Assembly: GCF_900103215.1 (NCBI RefSeq)
Contig: NZ_FNGV01000004.1
Location: 62,001 to 126,000 of the forward strand
DNA length: 64,000 nucleotides
DNA from: Kriegella aquimaris
Lineage (GTDB): Bacteria > Bacteroidota > Bacteroidia > Flavobacteriales > Flavobacteriaceae
Direction: 5' to 3'
Below, one piece after another: positions 53,850 through 63,295 of this stretch; position 1 is the stretch's first letter; each line of letters begins with the position of its first letter. Under the pieces are notes generated by a model that made no database searches, had not been told where the DNA came from, and saw nothing but the letters and a program-made list of their open reading frames with translations. Made by a program: the position numbers and the translations under genes.

Positions 53850-55118
53850 TTATTCTGCAGCCACACGCCATATAGTACCACTATCGTCATCATTGACCAA
53901 AAGCGATCCATCAGTTGCAACAACAACACATACTGGGCGACCATATACTTCACCCGCTTCTTCATCAGCAATAAAACCGGTCAAGAAATCTTCCGGGGTT
54001 TGCGGTTCACCATTTTCGAAGGGAACAAATACAACCTTGTACCCCGAAAAAAGTGCTCGATTCCAGGAGCCATGCTGACCTACGAACGCCCCGTTCCTAT
54101 ATTTGGAAGGAAACTGGTCAGCCGTGTAAAACGTAAGGCCTAATGATGCGGTGTGGCTTCCTACCGGAACATCCGGTACAATTGCTTTAGCTACCAAATC
54201 TTGGTGTGGGTCGTCTTTCCATCGTGGATCATTTACTTGACCGTAGTAGCTATACGGCCAGCCATACCAACCATTCTTTTTCACACTGGTAATATAATCG
54301 GGCACTAAATCATTCCCCAATTCATCTCGCTCATTTACCGCAGTCCAAAGTTCACCCGTAACAGGGTTCCAGTCCATGCCTACCGGATTACGCAATCCAT
54401 CGGCATAAACAATCTCTCCGCTACCATCAGGATTAACTTCCAAAATATTGGCTCTTCGCTTTTCCATTTCCATTCCTTGCTCGCCGACGTTACTGGCAGA
54501 CCCTACCGATATGTATATCTTACTACCCTCTTCATTGGCAATAATATTACGTGTCCAGTGATTGTTGTATCCGCTGGCGGAAAGTTCAACAATTTTATCA
54601 CCTTCCCCTTCAAGCTTATTTCCCCCCTCATCATAGGGGTAACGATAAAGACCATCTGTATTCGCCACATAGAAGAATCCGCCCAAAACCAACATACCAA
54701 AGTTTTGGTTCAAGCCTTCGGCAAAAATATGGCGCTCGTCAACCTCTCCATCATTATTTGTATCCCTAAATAGGGTAATCTGATCCGCACTGTTCTCGGT
54801 GTCCGACTCTGCAACAAATATGTCGTTGTTGGGTGCAATATACGTCCACCTCGGGTGTTTAAGTTCGTCAGCAAACTTTGTAACCGTAAAACCCGCAGGT
54901 GTCACCGGTGTTTTGTCACCCCAACCAATCACTTCACTTTCTTTAGTTACCGATTCCGATGAAAATGGTGCAACTAACTCAAACGAACCAACAGCCGTCT
55001 GCACCGTATTAGGCTCGCTATCGGCTAAATCCTCCTTGGCTTCTTCAGAGATTTTAACTTCATCTTTACAGCCTATAAAGACTGCCGTACTTAGTATAAA
55101 TAAAAGTATCTTTTTCAT
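53850..55118 (-). CDS. PQQ-dependent sugar dehydrogenase-like lipoprotein
   Basis: Protein of 422 aa with a lipoprotein signal (VFIGC, cysteine 17) and a six-blade propeller of the soluble glucose/sorbosone dehydrogenase family: HPRWTYIAPNNDIFVAESDT, GLRNPVGMDWNP, WYGWPYSYYG, VGQHGSWNR and GRPVCVVVATDGSLLVNDDD. Family members bind PQQ and calcium and oxidise sugars in the periplasm. No PQQ synthesis genes are in the window, so cofactor and true substrate are unproven. Confidence 0.88.
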   Translation of the reverse strand: MKKILLFILSTAVFIGCKDEVKISEEAKEDLADSEPNTVQTAVGSFELVAPFSSESVTKESEVIGWGDKTPVTPAGFTVTKFADELKHPRWTYIAPNNDIFVAESDTENSADQITLFRDTNNDGEVDERHIFAEGLNQNFGMLVLGGFFYVANTDGLYRYPYDEGGNKLEGEGDKIVELSASGYNNHWTRNIIANEEGSKIYISVGSASNVGEQGMEMEKRRANILEVNPDGSGEIVYADGLRNPVGMDWNPVTGELWTAVNERDELGNDLVPDYITSVKKNGWYGWPYSYYGQVNDPRWKDDPHQDLVAKAIVPDVPVGSHTASLGLTFYTADQFPSKYRNGAFVGQHGSWNRALFSGYKVVFVPFENGEPQTPEDFLTGFIADEEAGEVYGRPVCVVVATDGSLLVNDDDSGTIWRVAAE

Positions 55119-55267
55119 TGCTTTGTTTTAAAGTAAGATAAAACTTAAACCCATACCGCTCAAGCGACGGCTGCCATTTAGGATTATTTTAACTAAACAG
55201 TCAGCCGTATGTTTTAGCGGCTTGTATAACTTTATACTAACTGGCCCATGCGCAAATAACAGCAAAT

Positions 55268-55513
55268 ATGATTCTCTTTTTAGGAACCCGCCCAGGTCAA
55301 ACGAAAATCAAACAACTCACCAATACCCCTTGTCCTTTTTGTGAGCAGACGGGAACACTTACCGTTTCTAAAACCTCTAATTGGTTTCATATCTTCTGGA
55401 TACGACTCTTTAGAATTTCTAAAAATGTAATTGCAGAATGCTCACATTGCAAAAGGGTATATTACAAACAAGAATTCAACGATGCTATGTTACGTGCTGC
55501 GGAGGAAGATTAA
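55268..55513 (+). CDS. Small zinc-ribbon protein
   Basis: Protein of 81 aa with two CxxC pairs (CPFC near residue 22 and CSHC near residue 60) separated by a tryptophan/isoleucine-rich stretch (FHIFWIRLFRISKN). This is a zinc-ribbon of unknown partner. It overlaps the stop of the convergent barrel gene by four bases. Confidence 0.8.
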   Translation: MILFLGTRPGQTKIKQLTNTPCPFCEQTGTLTVSKTSNWFHIFWIRLFRISKNVIAECSHCKRVYYKQEFNDAMLRAAEED

Positions 55514-56583
55514 TTCAAATCAAGCCGTAGACCTAAAGAGATATTGCGTTGTTCTACGACTGCATTCTTAAAAATCGGATTTAAATCATATTTTACATAA
55601 AGCAACATACTATCAAAGCCAATATAACCACTAAGTCCGTAAACGAAATTGCTGGTGTTATAACTTCTTTTTAGTTTGTCTTTAACGTGATTACCATCCA
55701 ATTCATATTTTAGTTTTTGTTTTGACACCAAATTAACCCCTGCATACCCTCCTAAACCTAACCGAAATTTATCATGAATATTATAGCGAATACGCTCTTC
55801 GGTTTTGGTGAATTTTGAAGGTCCGAATTCAAAATGTACGGGAAGCACAAGATTGTCCATTCTAAGTTTTGATTTTTTAAGATCAAGACCAAACTCTTCC
55901 AATTCTGTCTGACCATTATTGACTACGAAGTATTGATTATCGATTGGTTTGAGGCCATTGAACTGAAATGAAAGGCCATAATGCAAACGTAAAAAATTAG
56001 TGTTCTCGAAAACCCGAGTACGCCAAGCCCATCCAATTTCAAAAAAACGGCTTCCCCCAACCTTATACGGCGAATCTTCTAAAGACTGCCCCTCGACAAT
56101 TGCATTGTTCAAACCAAAAGCGATAATTGGCTCCCCGTAGGTTCGCTTGTCATAAACGGGCTTCTTTTGATTTCCTGAATTATATTTAACCCCAAAAAGT
56201 ACATCACCTTCATTATCGTCTCCGCCGAATGCAATTTCGATACTACTGGTCTCCGTATTTAGGTCTACCGCCCCCTTCCGCTTTAATAATTCTATGGTAT
56301 GCTGTAAAATGGCAACCTTATTCTCGATGTTTTTTGCATGCTTTTCTGCGGCCACCTTTTTTAATTCCAGCGCTTTTTCTTGTGAAATTTCCTTTTTATG
56401 GAGACTTTCATTTATAATTTCGACTTCCTTTTTCAATGCTTCACGCTCCATCACAGCAACATCCTCTTTTTTCTTTTCAAGTTCTTCTATCTTGTACTTC
56501 AGGGTTTCGTCATCTTGTGCCAGCAGATTTTGGGTAAGCATTGAAATTAATAGCAGTACCAAATACAGTGTAAGAGTTCTCAT
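55510..56583 (-). CDS. Outer-membrane protein with coiled coil and predicted beta-barrel
   Basis: Protein of 357 aa with a signal peptide ending LLAQ, then a charged coiled coil (about residues 25-100, KYKIEELEKKKEDVAVMERE) and a C-terminal region of alternating strands (FFEIGWAWRTRVF, FRLGLGGYAGVNL, FVYGLSGYIGFDSMLLYVKY) ending in LGLRLDLN, as for a small outer-membrane barrel. Not assigned to a named family. It is the third gene of a sigma / anti-sigma / barrel operon and so a likely effector of that system. Confidence 0.78.
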   Translation of the reverse strand: MRTLTLYLVLLLISMLTQNLLAQDDETLKYKIEELEKKKEDVAVMEREALKKEVEIINESLHKKEISQEKALELKKVAAEKHAKNIENKVAILQHTIELLKRKGAVDLNTETSSIEIAFGGDDNEGDVLFGVKYNSGNQKKPVYDKRTYGEPIIAFGLNNAIVEGQSLEDSPYKVGGSRFFEIGWAWRTRVFENTNFLRLHYGLSFQFNGLKPIDNQYFVVNNGQTELEEFGLDLKKSKLRMDNLVLPVHFEFGPSKFTKTEERIRYNIHDKFRLGLGGYAGVNLVSKQKLKYELDGNHVKDKLKRSYNTSNFVYGLSGYIGFDSMLLYVKYDLNPIFKNAVVEQRNISLGLRLDLN

Positions 56584-56681
56584 GTGATTTTGATTTATTA
56601 CCCTTGTGCATCGCTACGCCACCTCATGCCTATTCGGGAGGCGAAGCGATGTTCAAGAGTTTGATTAATGATTGATGAATT

Positions 56682-57425
56682 CTATTTATTACGGTCGGCC
56701 ACGGCAGTTCTGACCTTAAGGAGGCCATTTTTAAGGGCATCGAAAATTTCGTCTCGAAAAGACTTGTCCAATTCATTTTCCACATCGGCCAAAAGCGCCA
56801 TAGCATCAACTGAACTATCTTTTCTAAAAATATTGTTTTCTAGAATTTCTTGATGTGCCTTGAGCAATAGCGCATCGATTTCTCCGTCGGTTACTACCCT
56901 ATTTTCCATTTCAAGCCTACCGACTTGAACTGCAATTTCATTTATTTTTGAATTAATTAACTCGTCGGAACCCTTTGGGACAATTGTGAGCTTTTCCAAC
57001 TGAACACTAGGTTTGGCCACAATGGCAATCGGCTTTTTTAACTCTGGCTCTATTTCAGGTAGTACAGCTACCTTGATCGTATTTTTTGATTCTCCTATTT
57101 TTTTAGTTTCGGTATTATCCTCCATTGTCTTATCTTCTAAAACAACTTTTGATGTCGGTAATTCTTGTGTTGCGGGATTCGCTGATTTTTCCTTTACTAC
57201 GATCTGTGGTGCATCTGGCAACTTTTCATCAATTAAATACCAGACAGAAACTAGTAAAAGACCAATGATACTTGCTGCGATGCCATACCAATAGTAACCC
57301 TTCGATTTCGGTTTTTCGGAAGCCTCCAATTGCCCGGAAATTCTATCCCAAGCATTCGCCGAAGGACGAATCTCTCGTTCTTGCAAGGTTTTCTTAATAT
57401 GCTTCTCAAATTTACTCGGTGCCAT
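56682..57425 (-). CDS. Probable anti-sigma factor, single-pass membrane protein
   Basis: Protein of 247 aa: cytoplasmic N-terminus (FEKHIKKTLQEREIRPSANAWDRISGQL), one membrane helix (about residues 44-65, YYWYGIAASIIGLLLVSVWYLI) and a periplasmic part rich in lysine and glutamate. No zinc-binding HxxxCxxC motif is seen. Anti-sigma role is inferred from topology and from overlapping the sigma gene by 14 bp. Confidence 0.75.
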   Translation of the reverse strand: MAPSKFEKHIKKTLQEREIRPSANAWDRISGQLEASEKPKSKGYYWYGIAASIIGLLLVSVWYLIDEKLPDAPQIVVKEKSANPATQELPTSKVVLEDKTMEDNTETKKIGESKNTIKVAVLPEIEPELKKPIAIVAKPSVQLEKLTIVPKGSDELINSKINEIAVQVGRLEMENRVVTDGEIDALLLKAHQEILENNIFRKDSSVDAMALLADVENELDKSFRDEIFDALKNGLLKVRTAVADRNK

Positions 57426-57975
57426 AACCTACGATATTTTGTTGCTTTAAGCGTTCTTGTAACCATTTACGGGCTTTATAAAGCTGCGATTTAGAAGTAC
57501 TTTCTGAAATATTCAAAATTTCTGCAACGTCTTGATGTTTGTAACCCTCTACGGCATACAACACAAATACTGCCCGATACCCTTCAGGCAAAGCATCTAT
57601 CAAACGTTGAATGTACTCTGCATCAAATTCAGAAGTATTATTTACATTCTGCAAAGTCGCTTTTTCAAAAAGACTGTCATCATAAACAACGAACTGCTGC
57701 TTACGTAAATGGGAAATACTTTCCCTGACCATAATTCTTCGTAGCCACCCTTCGAAACTGCCCTCATGTCGAAAAGTATTCAAATTCTTAAAGGCCTTTA
57801 CAAAACCATTGATCATTGCATCTTCAGCAAACTGCAGGTCTTTGATATACCTTCTACAGACCCCCAACATTTTAGGTGCATACTTCTCATACAACCGCTG
57901 TTGCGCATCCCGGTTACCGGATGCCGATTTTTTGATCAGCTGTTTTTCGTTTTTGTAGAATGGAATAATTTTCAA
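57412..57975 (-). CDS. ECF-type RNA polymerase sigma factor
   Basis: Sigma-70 family protein of 187 aa with region 2 (YAPKMLGVCRRYIKDLQFAEDAMINGFVKAF, containing the -10 recognition helix) and region 4 (LPEGYRAVFVLYAVEGYKHQDVAEILNISESTSKSQLYKARKWL). Its start is TTG at 57975, preceded by AAAAGG. It heads the operon with the membrane anti-sigma candidate and the coiled-coil barrel protein, suggesting envelope-stress control. Confidence 0.93.
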   Translation of the reverse strand: MKIIPFYKNEKQLIKKSASGNRDAQQRLYEKYAPKMLGVCRRYIKDLQFAEDAMINGFVKAFKNLNTFRHEGSFEGWLRRIMVRESISHLRKQQFVVYDDSLFEKATLQNVNNTSEFDAEYIQRLIDALPEGYRAVFVLYAVEGYKHQDVAEILNISESTSKSQLYKARKWLQERLKQQNIVGYGTE

Positions 57976-58137
57976 GCCTTTTGATATTACCTTCTATAAA
58001 GATAGACGCATCATTTTACGAAAAGGTTGCCTGAGAAGTATAATTTTTTTAATGAGGGAAATCTGGAAATTCCAAAAATAACAGTAACTCTAGAAATGGT
58101 ATCGATTATTTGTGCTGTAACTGATATGACATTTCAG

Positions 58138-59115
58138 CTACTTCTTTCGGTCTACCACATAGTTGACCATCAATTCAAGTGAATTTTTATAATTAGATTC
58201 CGGGTAGGTGCTTAATAAGGTCAGCGCTTCTTCCTTAAAGGCCAGCATTTTTTTAACGGCATATTCCAAGCCCCCTCTTTCCTTTACAAAAGTGATGACT
58301 TCCTTGACCCTCTTCTTGTCTTTGTTATGGTTCTTTACTGAATTGATAAGCCATTTTTTCTCGTCAGCGCTGCAATTATTTATAACATAGATCAGGGGTA
58401 AAGTCATTTTCTGTTCCTTAATATCGATACCTGTCGGTTTGCCAATTTTATATCCTCCATAATCGAAAAGGTCGTCCTTTATTTGAAAGGCCATTCCACA
58501 GAGTTCCCCAAATTTGCGAAAGGTCTCTACATCTTCAGAATCAGGTCGTACAGAGCATGCGCCGAGACTACAACATGCTGCAATCAATGTAGCTGTCTTT
58601 TGCCGGATGATATCATAATAAACGGCTTCTGTAATATCTAATCTTCGTGCTTTTTCAATCTGTAGGAGTTCGCCCTCGCTCATTTCCCGTACTGCAACAG
58701 AAATAATACGTAGAAGGTCAAAATCGGAATTATCAATCGACAACAACAACCCTTTTGATAAAAGGTAGTCACCGACAAGAACTGCTATTTTGTTTTTCCA
58801 CAGGGCATTTATAGAAAAGAATCCCCGGCGCTTGTAACTCTCATCGACCACGTCATCATGAACCAATGTAGCGGTATGAATCAATTCAATAACCGAGGCA
58901 CCACGATAGGTCCGTTCATTTACCGCACCGTCATTCAATAATTTAGCGGTTAAGAAAACGAACATAGGCCGCATTTGCTTCCCTTTTCGATTTACGATGT
59001 AATAGGTGATTCTATTAAGTAACGCAACATTGGAAGACATGGAATCACGAAACTTTGTTTCAAAAAGTTCCATTTCCCTTTCAATGGGTTCCTTTATTTG
59101 GGATACAATTTTCAA
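58138..59115 (-). CDS. Polyprenyl diphosphate synthase
   Basis: Prenyl transferase of 325 aa with both aspartate-rich motifs, HDDVVDE and IKDDLFDYGG, and the GKQMRPMFVFLTAKLL segment. It elongates isoprenoid diphosphates, probably to make the menaquinone side chain; chain length cannot be told. The likely start is TTG at 59115 (MKIVSQIKEPI), with an alternative ATG 14 codons further in. Confidence 0.93.
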   Translation of the reverse strand: MKIVSQIKEPIEREMELFETKFRDSMSSNVALLNRITYYIVNRKGKQMRPMFVFLTAKLLNDGAVNERTYRGASVIELIHTATLVHDDVVDESYKRRGFFSINALWKNKIAVLVGDYLLSKGLLLSIDNSDFDLLRIISVAVREMSEGELLQIEKARRLDITEAVYYDIIRQKTATLIAACCSLGACSVRPDSEDVETFRKFGELCGMAFQIKDDLFDYGGYKIGKPTGIDIKEQKMTLPLIYVINNCSADEKKWLINSVKNHNKDKKRVKEVITFVKERGGLEYAVKKMLAFKEEALTLLSTYPESNYKNSLELMVNYVVDRKK

Positions 59116-59256
59116 GAAGTTCGTTTTACAGCTTAGGCCCTATCAAATTTGAAGCTCTAAAAATAGGTAAAATGAGGCAGTAATCAGTCTAAGATAGGCA
59201 GTATTCAGCGGCTAATATTCCTTTCCTTTAAGAGAAACTTAAGACTTACCTTTATT

Positions 59257-60303
59257 TTACTGTTTGTTGGCTAACTGCCCACATGCGGCATCGATATCCT
59301 TACCGCGTGAACGACGAACGGTCACCACAATACCATTTTTTTCCAAGGTAGCTACGTAACGTTCAATCGCCTTGTTGGAGGCTTGTCTGAACTCACCATC
59401 ATCTATGGGGTTATATTCAATTAAATTAACTTTTGACGGGGCAAATCGACAGAAATCAACAAGTGCATCAACATCTTTTTGGGCATCGTTTATTCCTTCC
59501 CAAACAACGTACTCGTAGGTAATGCGACTGTTTGTCTTGGTATACCAATAGACAAGGGACTCGCGAAGTTCGGCCAAGGTAAATGTGGCATTAAACGGCA
59601 TAATCGATGTACGAATCTCATCAATAGCGGAATGCAACGAAACTGCCAATTTGAACTTCACACCCTCATCGGCCATTTTTTTGATTATTTTCGGAACTCC
59701 TGAAGTAGAAACTGTAATACGTTTGGGCGACATACCCAAACCTTCGGGGGATGTAATCTTGTCAATGGCTTTTAAAACATTGTTATAGTTCATCAGTGGC
59801 TCGCCCATACCCATAAAAACAATATTGCTCAAGGGCCTATCAAAATACAATCGGCTTTCGTTATCAATGGCCACTACCTGATCGTAAATCTCATCAGGAT
59901 TCAAATTACGCATCCGTTTCAATCGTGCCGTTGCGCAGAATTTACAATCTAGGCTACAACCGACCTGACTTGAAACACAAGCCGTTGTTCTACTGCTGGT
60001 GGGAATCAAAACCGATTCTACGATCAAGTCATCATGTAAACGAACGGCATTTTTTATAGTGCCATCTTTACTGCGCTGCATTTGATCTACTTTAATATGG
60101 TTGATCACGAAATTGGCTTCAAGCATATCTCGGGTTTCCTTCGAAATATTGGTCATAACCTCGAAAGAGTGAGCCGATTTGTGCCATAGCCATTCATAGA
60201 CCTGGTTTCCTCGAAATGCCTTATTTCCTTGAGAAACAAAAAATGCTCTCAATTGTTCCTTTGTAAGGGCCCGTATGTCTTTTTTCTTTATCTGCTCTGC
60301 CAT
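59257..60303 (-). CDS. rlmN: Dual-specificity RNA methyltransferase RlmN
   Basis: Radical SAM enzyme of 348 aa that methylates C2 of A2503 in 23S rRNA and A37 of some tRNAs. The CxxxCxxC iron-sulfur motif is C116, C120, C123 (GCSLDCKFC), with the C-terminal catalytic-type cysteine near residue 341 (DIDAACGQL). Length is normal. Confidence 0.97.
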   Translation of the reverse strand: MAEQIKKKDIRALTKEQLRAFFVSQGNKAFRGNQVYEWLWHKSAHSFEVMTNISKETRDMLEANFVINHIKVDQMQRSKDGTIKNAVRLHDDLIVESVLIPTSSRTTACVSSQVGCSLDCKFCATARLKRMRNLNPDEIYDQVVAIDNESRLYFDRPLSNIVFMGMGEPLMNYNNVLKAIDKITSPEGLGMSPKRITVSTSGVPKIIKKMADEGVKFKLAVSLHSAIDEIRTSIMPFNATFTLAELRESLVYWYTKTNSRITYEYVVWEGINDAQKDVDALVDFCRFAPSKVNLIEYNPIDDGEFRQASNKAIERYVATLEKNGIVVTVRRSRGKDIDAACGQLANKQ

Positions 60304-60325
60304 TGTATTAAAGATAGAAAATCAA

Positions 60326-60365
60326 AAAATCCCGCTTAAAATTAAAATTGTTTAAGCGAGATTTT
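60326..60365 (-). terminator. Terminator of queA
   Basis: Arms 60326-60340 and 60351-60365 form a 15-position stem with one mismatch and a 10-nt loop; on the minus strand it is followed by a T-run. It lies 48 bp after the queA stop and before rlmN. Confidence 0.78.
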
Positions 60366-60413
60366 AATATAGTCATTTCAGGACTCCCTACGAAACCGTA
60401 GCTTCCTTGAATA

Positions 60414-61463
60414 TTATATGATCAACATGGCATCCCCGTAGGAATAAAAGCGATAACCCTCTAAAATAGCCTCTTTATAAGCCTTCTTCATCAAGTCATG
60501 CCCCATAAATGCCGATACCATCATCAATAGAGTAGATTTTGGTAAATGAAAATTAGTAACCATGCAGTTCGCAATACTAAATTCATAGGGAGGAAACACA
60601 AATTTATTGGTCCACCCGTCAAAAGTATTCAATGTATGACCCGAAGAAACAGCGCTTTCCAAACCTCTCATGGCCGTTGTACCTACAGCACAAACCTTTT
60701 TTTTGTTTGTTTTTGCATTATTTACAATTTCGGTAGCCCTTTCATCGATGATCAATTCTTCACTGTCCATCTTATGTTTTGATAAATCTTCTACCTCAAC
60801 CGGATTAAAAGTACCCAAACCTACATGCAAAGTTACTTCTGCAAAATCGATACCTTTAATTTCAAGGCGTTTCAACAGATGTTTTGAAAAATGCAAGCCG
60901 GCTGTCGGAGCTGCTACAGCGCCTTCATGCTTGGCATAAATTGTCTGATATCGCTCTTCATCTTCTGGCTCTACACCACGTTTGATATATTTTGGCAATG
61001 GGGTTTGGCCCAAATCACGAAGCTTTCTTCTAAAATCGGTATACGAACCATCATATAAAAATCGAAGCGTACGCCCTCTTGAGGTTGTGTTGTCAATAAC
61101 TTCGGCTACCAAGGTCTCATCATCACCAAAATAAAGTTTGTTACCGATTCGTATTTTTCGGGCAGGATCTACAAGAACATCCCAAAGTCGTTGTTCTTCA
61201 TTTAACTCGCGCAACAAAAATACTTCGATACGTGCACCCGTCTTTTCTTTATTGCCATAAAGTCGTGCCGGAAACACCTTCGTGTTGTTCAATACCATGA
61301 CGTCTCCCTCATCAAAATAATTGATAAGGTCTTTGAACATTTTATGTTCAATTTTTCCCGTATCTCTATGGACAACCATTAATTTGGACTCATCCCTGTT
61401 TTCAGCCGGGTATTCAGCCAATAGATTGTCGGGCAGTTCAAAACTGAAGTGCGATAATTTCAT
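60414..61463 (-). CDS. queA: S-adenosylmethionine:tRNA ribosyltransferase-isomerase QueA
   Basis: Protein of 349 aa carrying out the penultimate step of queuosine synthesis on tRNA (transfer and rearrangement of ribose from SAM). Conserved segments include [36 protein letters not shown] and [20 protein letters not shown]. Length is normal. Confidence 0.97.
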   Translation of the reverse strand: MKLSHFSFELPDNLLAEYPAENRDESKLMVVHRDTGKIEHKMFKDLINYFDEGDVMVLNNTKVFPARLYGNKEKTGARIEVFLLRELNEEQRLWDVLVDPARKIRIGNKLYFGDDETLVAEVIDNTTSRGRTLRFLYDGSYTDFRRKLRDLGQTPLPKYIKRGVEPEDEERYQTIYAKHEGAVAAPTAGLHFSKHLLKRLEIKGIDFAEVTLHVGLGTFNPVEVEDLSKHKMDSEELIIDERATEIVNNAKTNKKKVCAVGTTAMRGLESAVSSGHTLNTFDGWTNKFVFPPYEFSIANCMVTNFHLPKSTLLMMVSAFMGHDLMKKAYKEAILEGYRFYSYGDAMLII

Positions 61464-61582
61464 ATGTTGTTGTTATTATTTTGAATAAAAAACATGAATT
61501 CTACAGGTGAAACCTTACTTATCTAAGAATTTCGGAAGTTTTATGTCATGTAAAGCGTTTCGGTTCGCAATTTTTGCGGCTG

Positions 61583-61614
61583 CAAATATACAATCCTAGA
61601 ATAGGGGTTGTCAA
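61583..61614 (-). promoter_or_regulatory. queA promoter
   Basis: On the minus strand TTG (61614-61612) and TATATTTG (61590-61583) are 21 bp apart, matching the Bacteroidetes -33/-7 consensus. The queA ATG is about 120 bp downstream. Confidence 0.6.
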
Positions 61615-61637
61615 GTAAAACGATGATTAAATGCTAA

Positions 61638-62867
61638 TTATAATTTTTTAATCTGAATTTGCAGCTTTTCCAAGTCATTCCAAAAATCAGGATATGATTT
61701 AGAAACCACTTCGGCATCATTTATTAAAATTGATGTTCTCAATGCCAAAGGGGCAAAAGCCATTGCCATTCTATGGTCGTTATAGGTATCTATTGCCACA
61801 TCCGATTTTATAACATTACCCGCTCTCAGCGTTAGCGCATTATCGGTTACCGAAATGGCTGCGCCCAGTTTCGACAATTCGACGTACAAAGCCTCTAAAC
61901 GATCGGTTTCCTTAATTTTCAATGTGTGCAAACCTGTTAGGTGGCAACCTATACCTAAACCAAAACAGGTTACGGCAATTGTTTGTGCGATATCGGGGGC
62001 ATCTTGAAGCTCACAGTTTATGGTGGTCATTTGCTGGTGAGCTACTTTTCTTAAAACAATCGTATTTTTTTCAAAAGTAGTTTCGACGCCAAATTGTGTA
62101 TAAATTTCTGAAAGCACACTATCTCCTTGCAGACTATCTTTTTTATAGGCGGACAACGTTATTTCCGTATCTACCTCACAAAGTGCTACAATACTATAAA
62201 AATAAGATGCAGAACTCCAATCTGATTCCACTACCAAATTTGTCGCACCTATATTTGGTTTCGGGGCAACTTTTATGATATTACCCTCAAATGAGGTTCG
62301 TATACCTACCCCGTTTAACAAAGCCAAGGTCATTTTTATATAAGGTATCGACGTAATCTTACCGACCAATTCGAGTTCTAAACCTTCCTGCAAACTGGCA
62401 GCAATGAGCAACAAAGAAGAGATATATTGACTACTTACATCGGCTGGAAGACTCACCTTGTTTTTGGTGATTTTTTTTCCCTTAATCTTAATGGGTGGAT
62501 AGCCTTCCTCCTTTTCATACGTGATATCAGCTCCCAAACTGCGCAAGGCCTCGACTAAAATTTTTACAGGCCTTTCCGTCATTCGTTTCGATCCGGTCAA
62601 AACCACTTCCTTACCTACCTGAGAGGCAAAATATCCCGTTAAGAAACGCATTGCAGTTCCTGCATGGTGTATATCGACAACTCCGTTTTCTACCTGTAAC
62701 CCTTTTTGCATCACTTGGGCATCATCGGAATTAGAAAGATTATCAATGGAAATATTGGGATACAGCGCTTGCAAAAGCAATAATCGATTTGATTCGCTCT
62801 TAGAGCCTGTTATTTCAATATTTGATTTTAAAAGATTACTCGGGGGAGCAGAAAGATGTAGTTTCAA
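61638..62867 (-). CDS. aroA: 3-phosphoshikimate 1-carboxyvinyltransferase AroA
   Basis: EPSP synthase of 409 aa, the sixth shikimate pathway step, joining shikimate 3-phosphate and phosphoenolpyruvate. Motifs seen are GSKSESNRLLLL at the N-terminus, HAGTAMRFLTGYFA, GSKRMTERPVKILVEALRSL and KETDRLEALYVELSKLGA. The start is TTG at 62867; no nearby ATG fits. Slightly shorter than the ~430 aa of E. coli. Confidence 0.95.
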   Translation of the reverse strand: MKLHLSAPPSNLLKSNIEITGSKSESNRLLLLQALYPNISIDNLSNSDDAQVMQKGLQVENGVVDIHHAGTAMRFLTGYFASQVGKEVVLTGSKRMTERPVKILVEALRSLGADITYEKEEGYPPIKIKGKKITKNKVSLPADVSSQYISSLLLIAASLQEGLELELVGKITSIPYIKMTLALLNGVGIRTSFEGNIIKVAPKPNIGATNLVVESDWSSASYFYSIVALCEVDTEITLSAYKKDSLQGDSVLSEIYTQFGVETTFEKNTIVLRKVAHQQMTTINCELQDAPDIAQTIAVTCFGLGIGCHLTGLHTLKIKETDRLEALYVELSKLGAAISVTDNALTLRAGNVIKSDVAIDTYNDHRMAMAFAPLALRTSILINDAEVVSKSYPDFWNDLEKLQIQIKKL

Positions 62868-62968
62868 TGTTCTCTATATTTTTAGGGCAATGAATAGATG
62901 TGAGCTACTAGCGCATAACCTTTGCACCTCATTATTCACATCAAAGCCGAACGAAGCACAAAGATAAA

Positions 62969-63295
62969 TTATTTAAGCTTTTTATTGCTATGATGGCGAT
63001 CGTGATCGCGTTCGGTTTTGAGCTCTAATTTTTTATAAAAAGCTTCATCAAGATCTACACCTGTCTGATTGGCCAAGCAAAGTACCACAAAAAGCACATC
63101 GGCTAATTCTTCCCCTAAATCTTTTTCTTTATCCGATTCCTTTTCACTCTGCTCACCATATCGCCGTGCAATGATACGGGCTACCTCTCCCACTTCTTCG
63201 GTAAGCTGTGCCATATTGGTAAGTTCATTGAAATATCGGACGCCATGGGCCTTTATCCAATCATCTACTTCCTGTTGCGCTTTCTGTATACTCAT
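62969..63295 (-). CDS. MazG-like nucleotide pyrophosphohydrolase
   Basis: All-alpha NTP pyrophosphatase of 108 aa from ATG 63295. The metal-binding ExxE and ExxD motifs appear as EEVGEVAR and LGEELADVLF. Such small MazG-like enzymes hydrolyse non-canonical or excess nucleoside triphosphates. It overlaps the 3' end of the preceding gene by about 35 bp. Confidence 0.93.
   Translation of the reverse strand: MSIQKAQQEVDDWIKAHGVRYFNELTNMAQLTEEVGEVARIIARRYGEQSEKESDKEKDLGEELADVLFVVLCLANQTGVDLDEAFYKKLELKTERDHDRHHSNKKLK

Noticed and set aside
56609-56651. Inverted repeat between the anti-sigma and barrel genes as a terminator
   Set aside because: Long loop and no T-run on the minus strand; kept only as a note within the operon finding.
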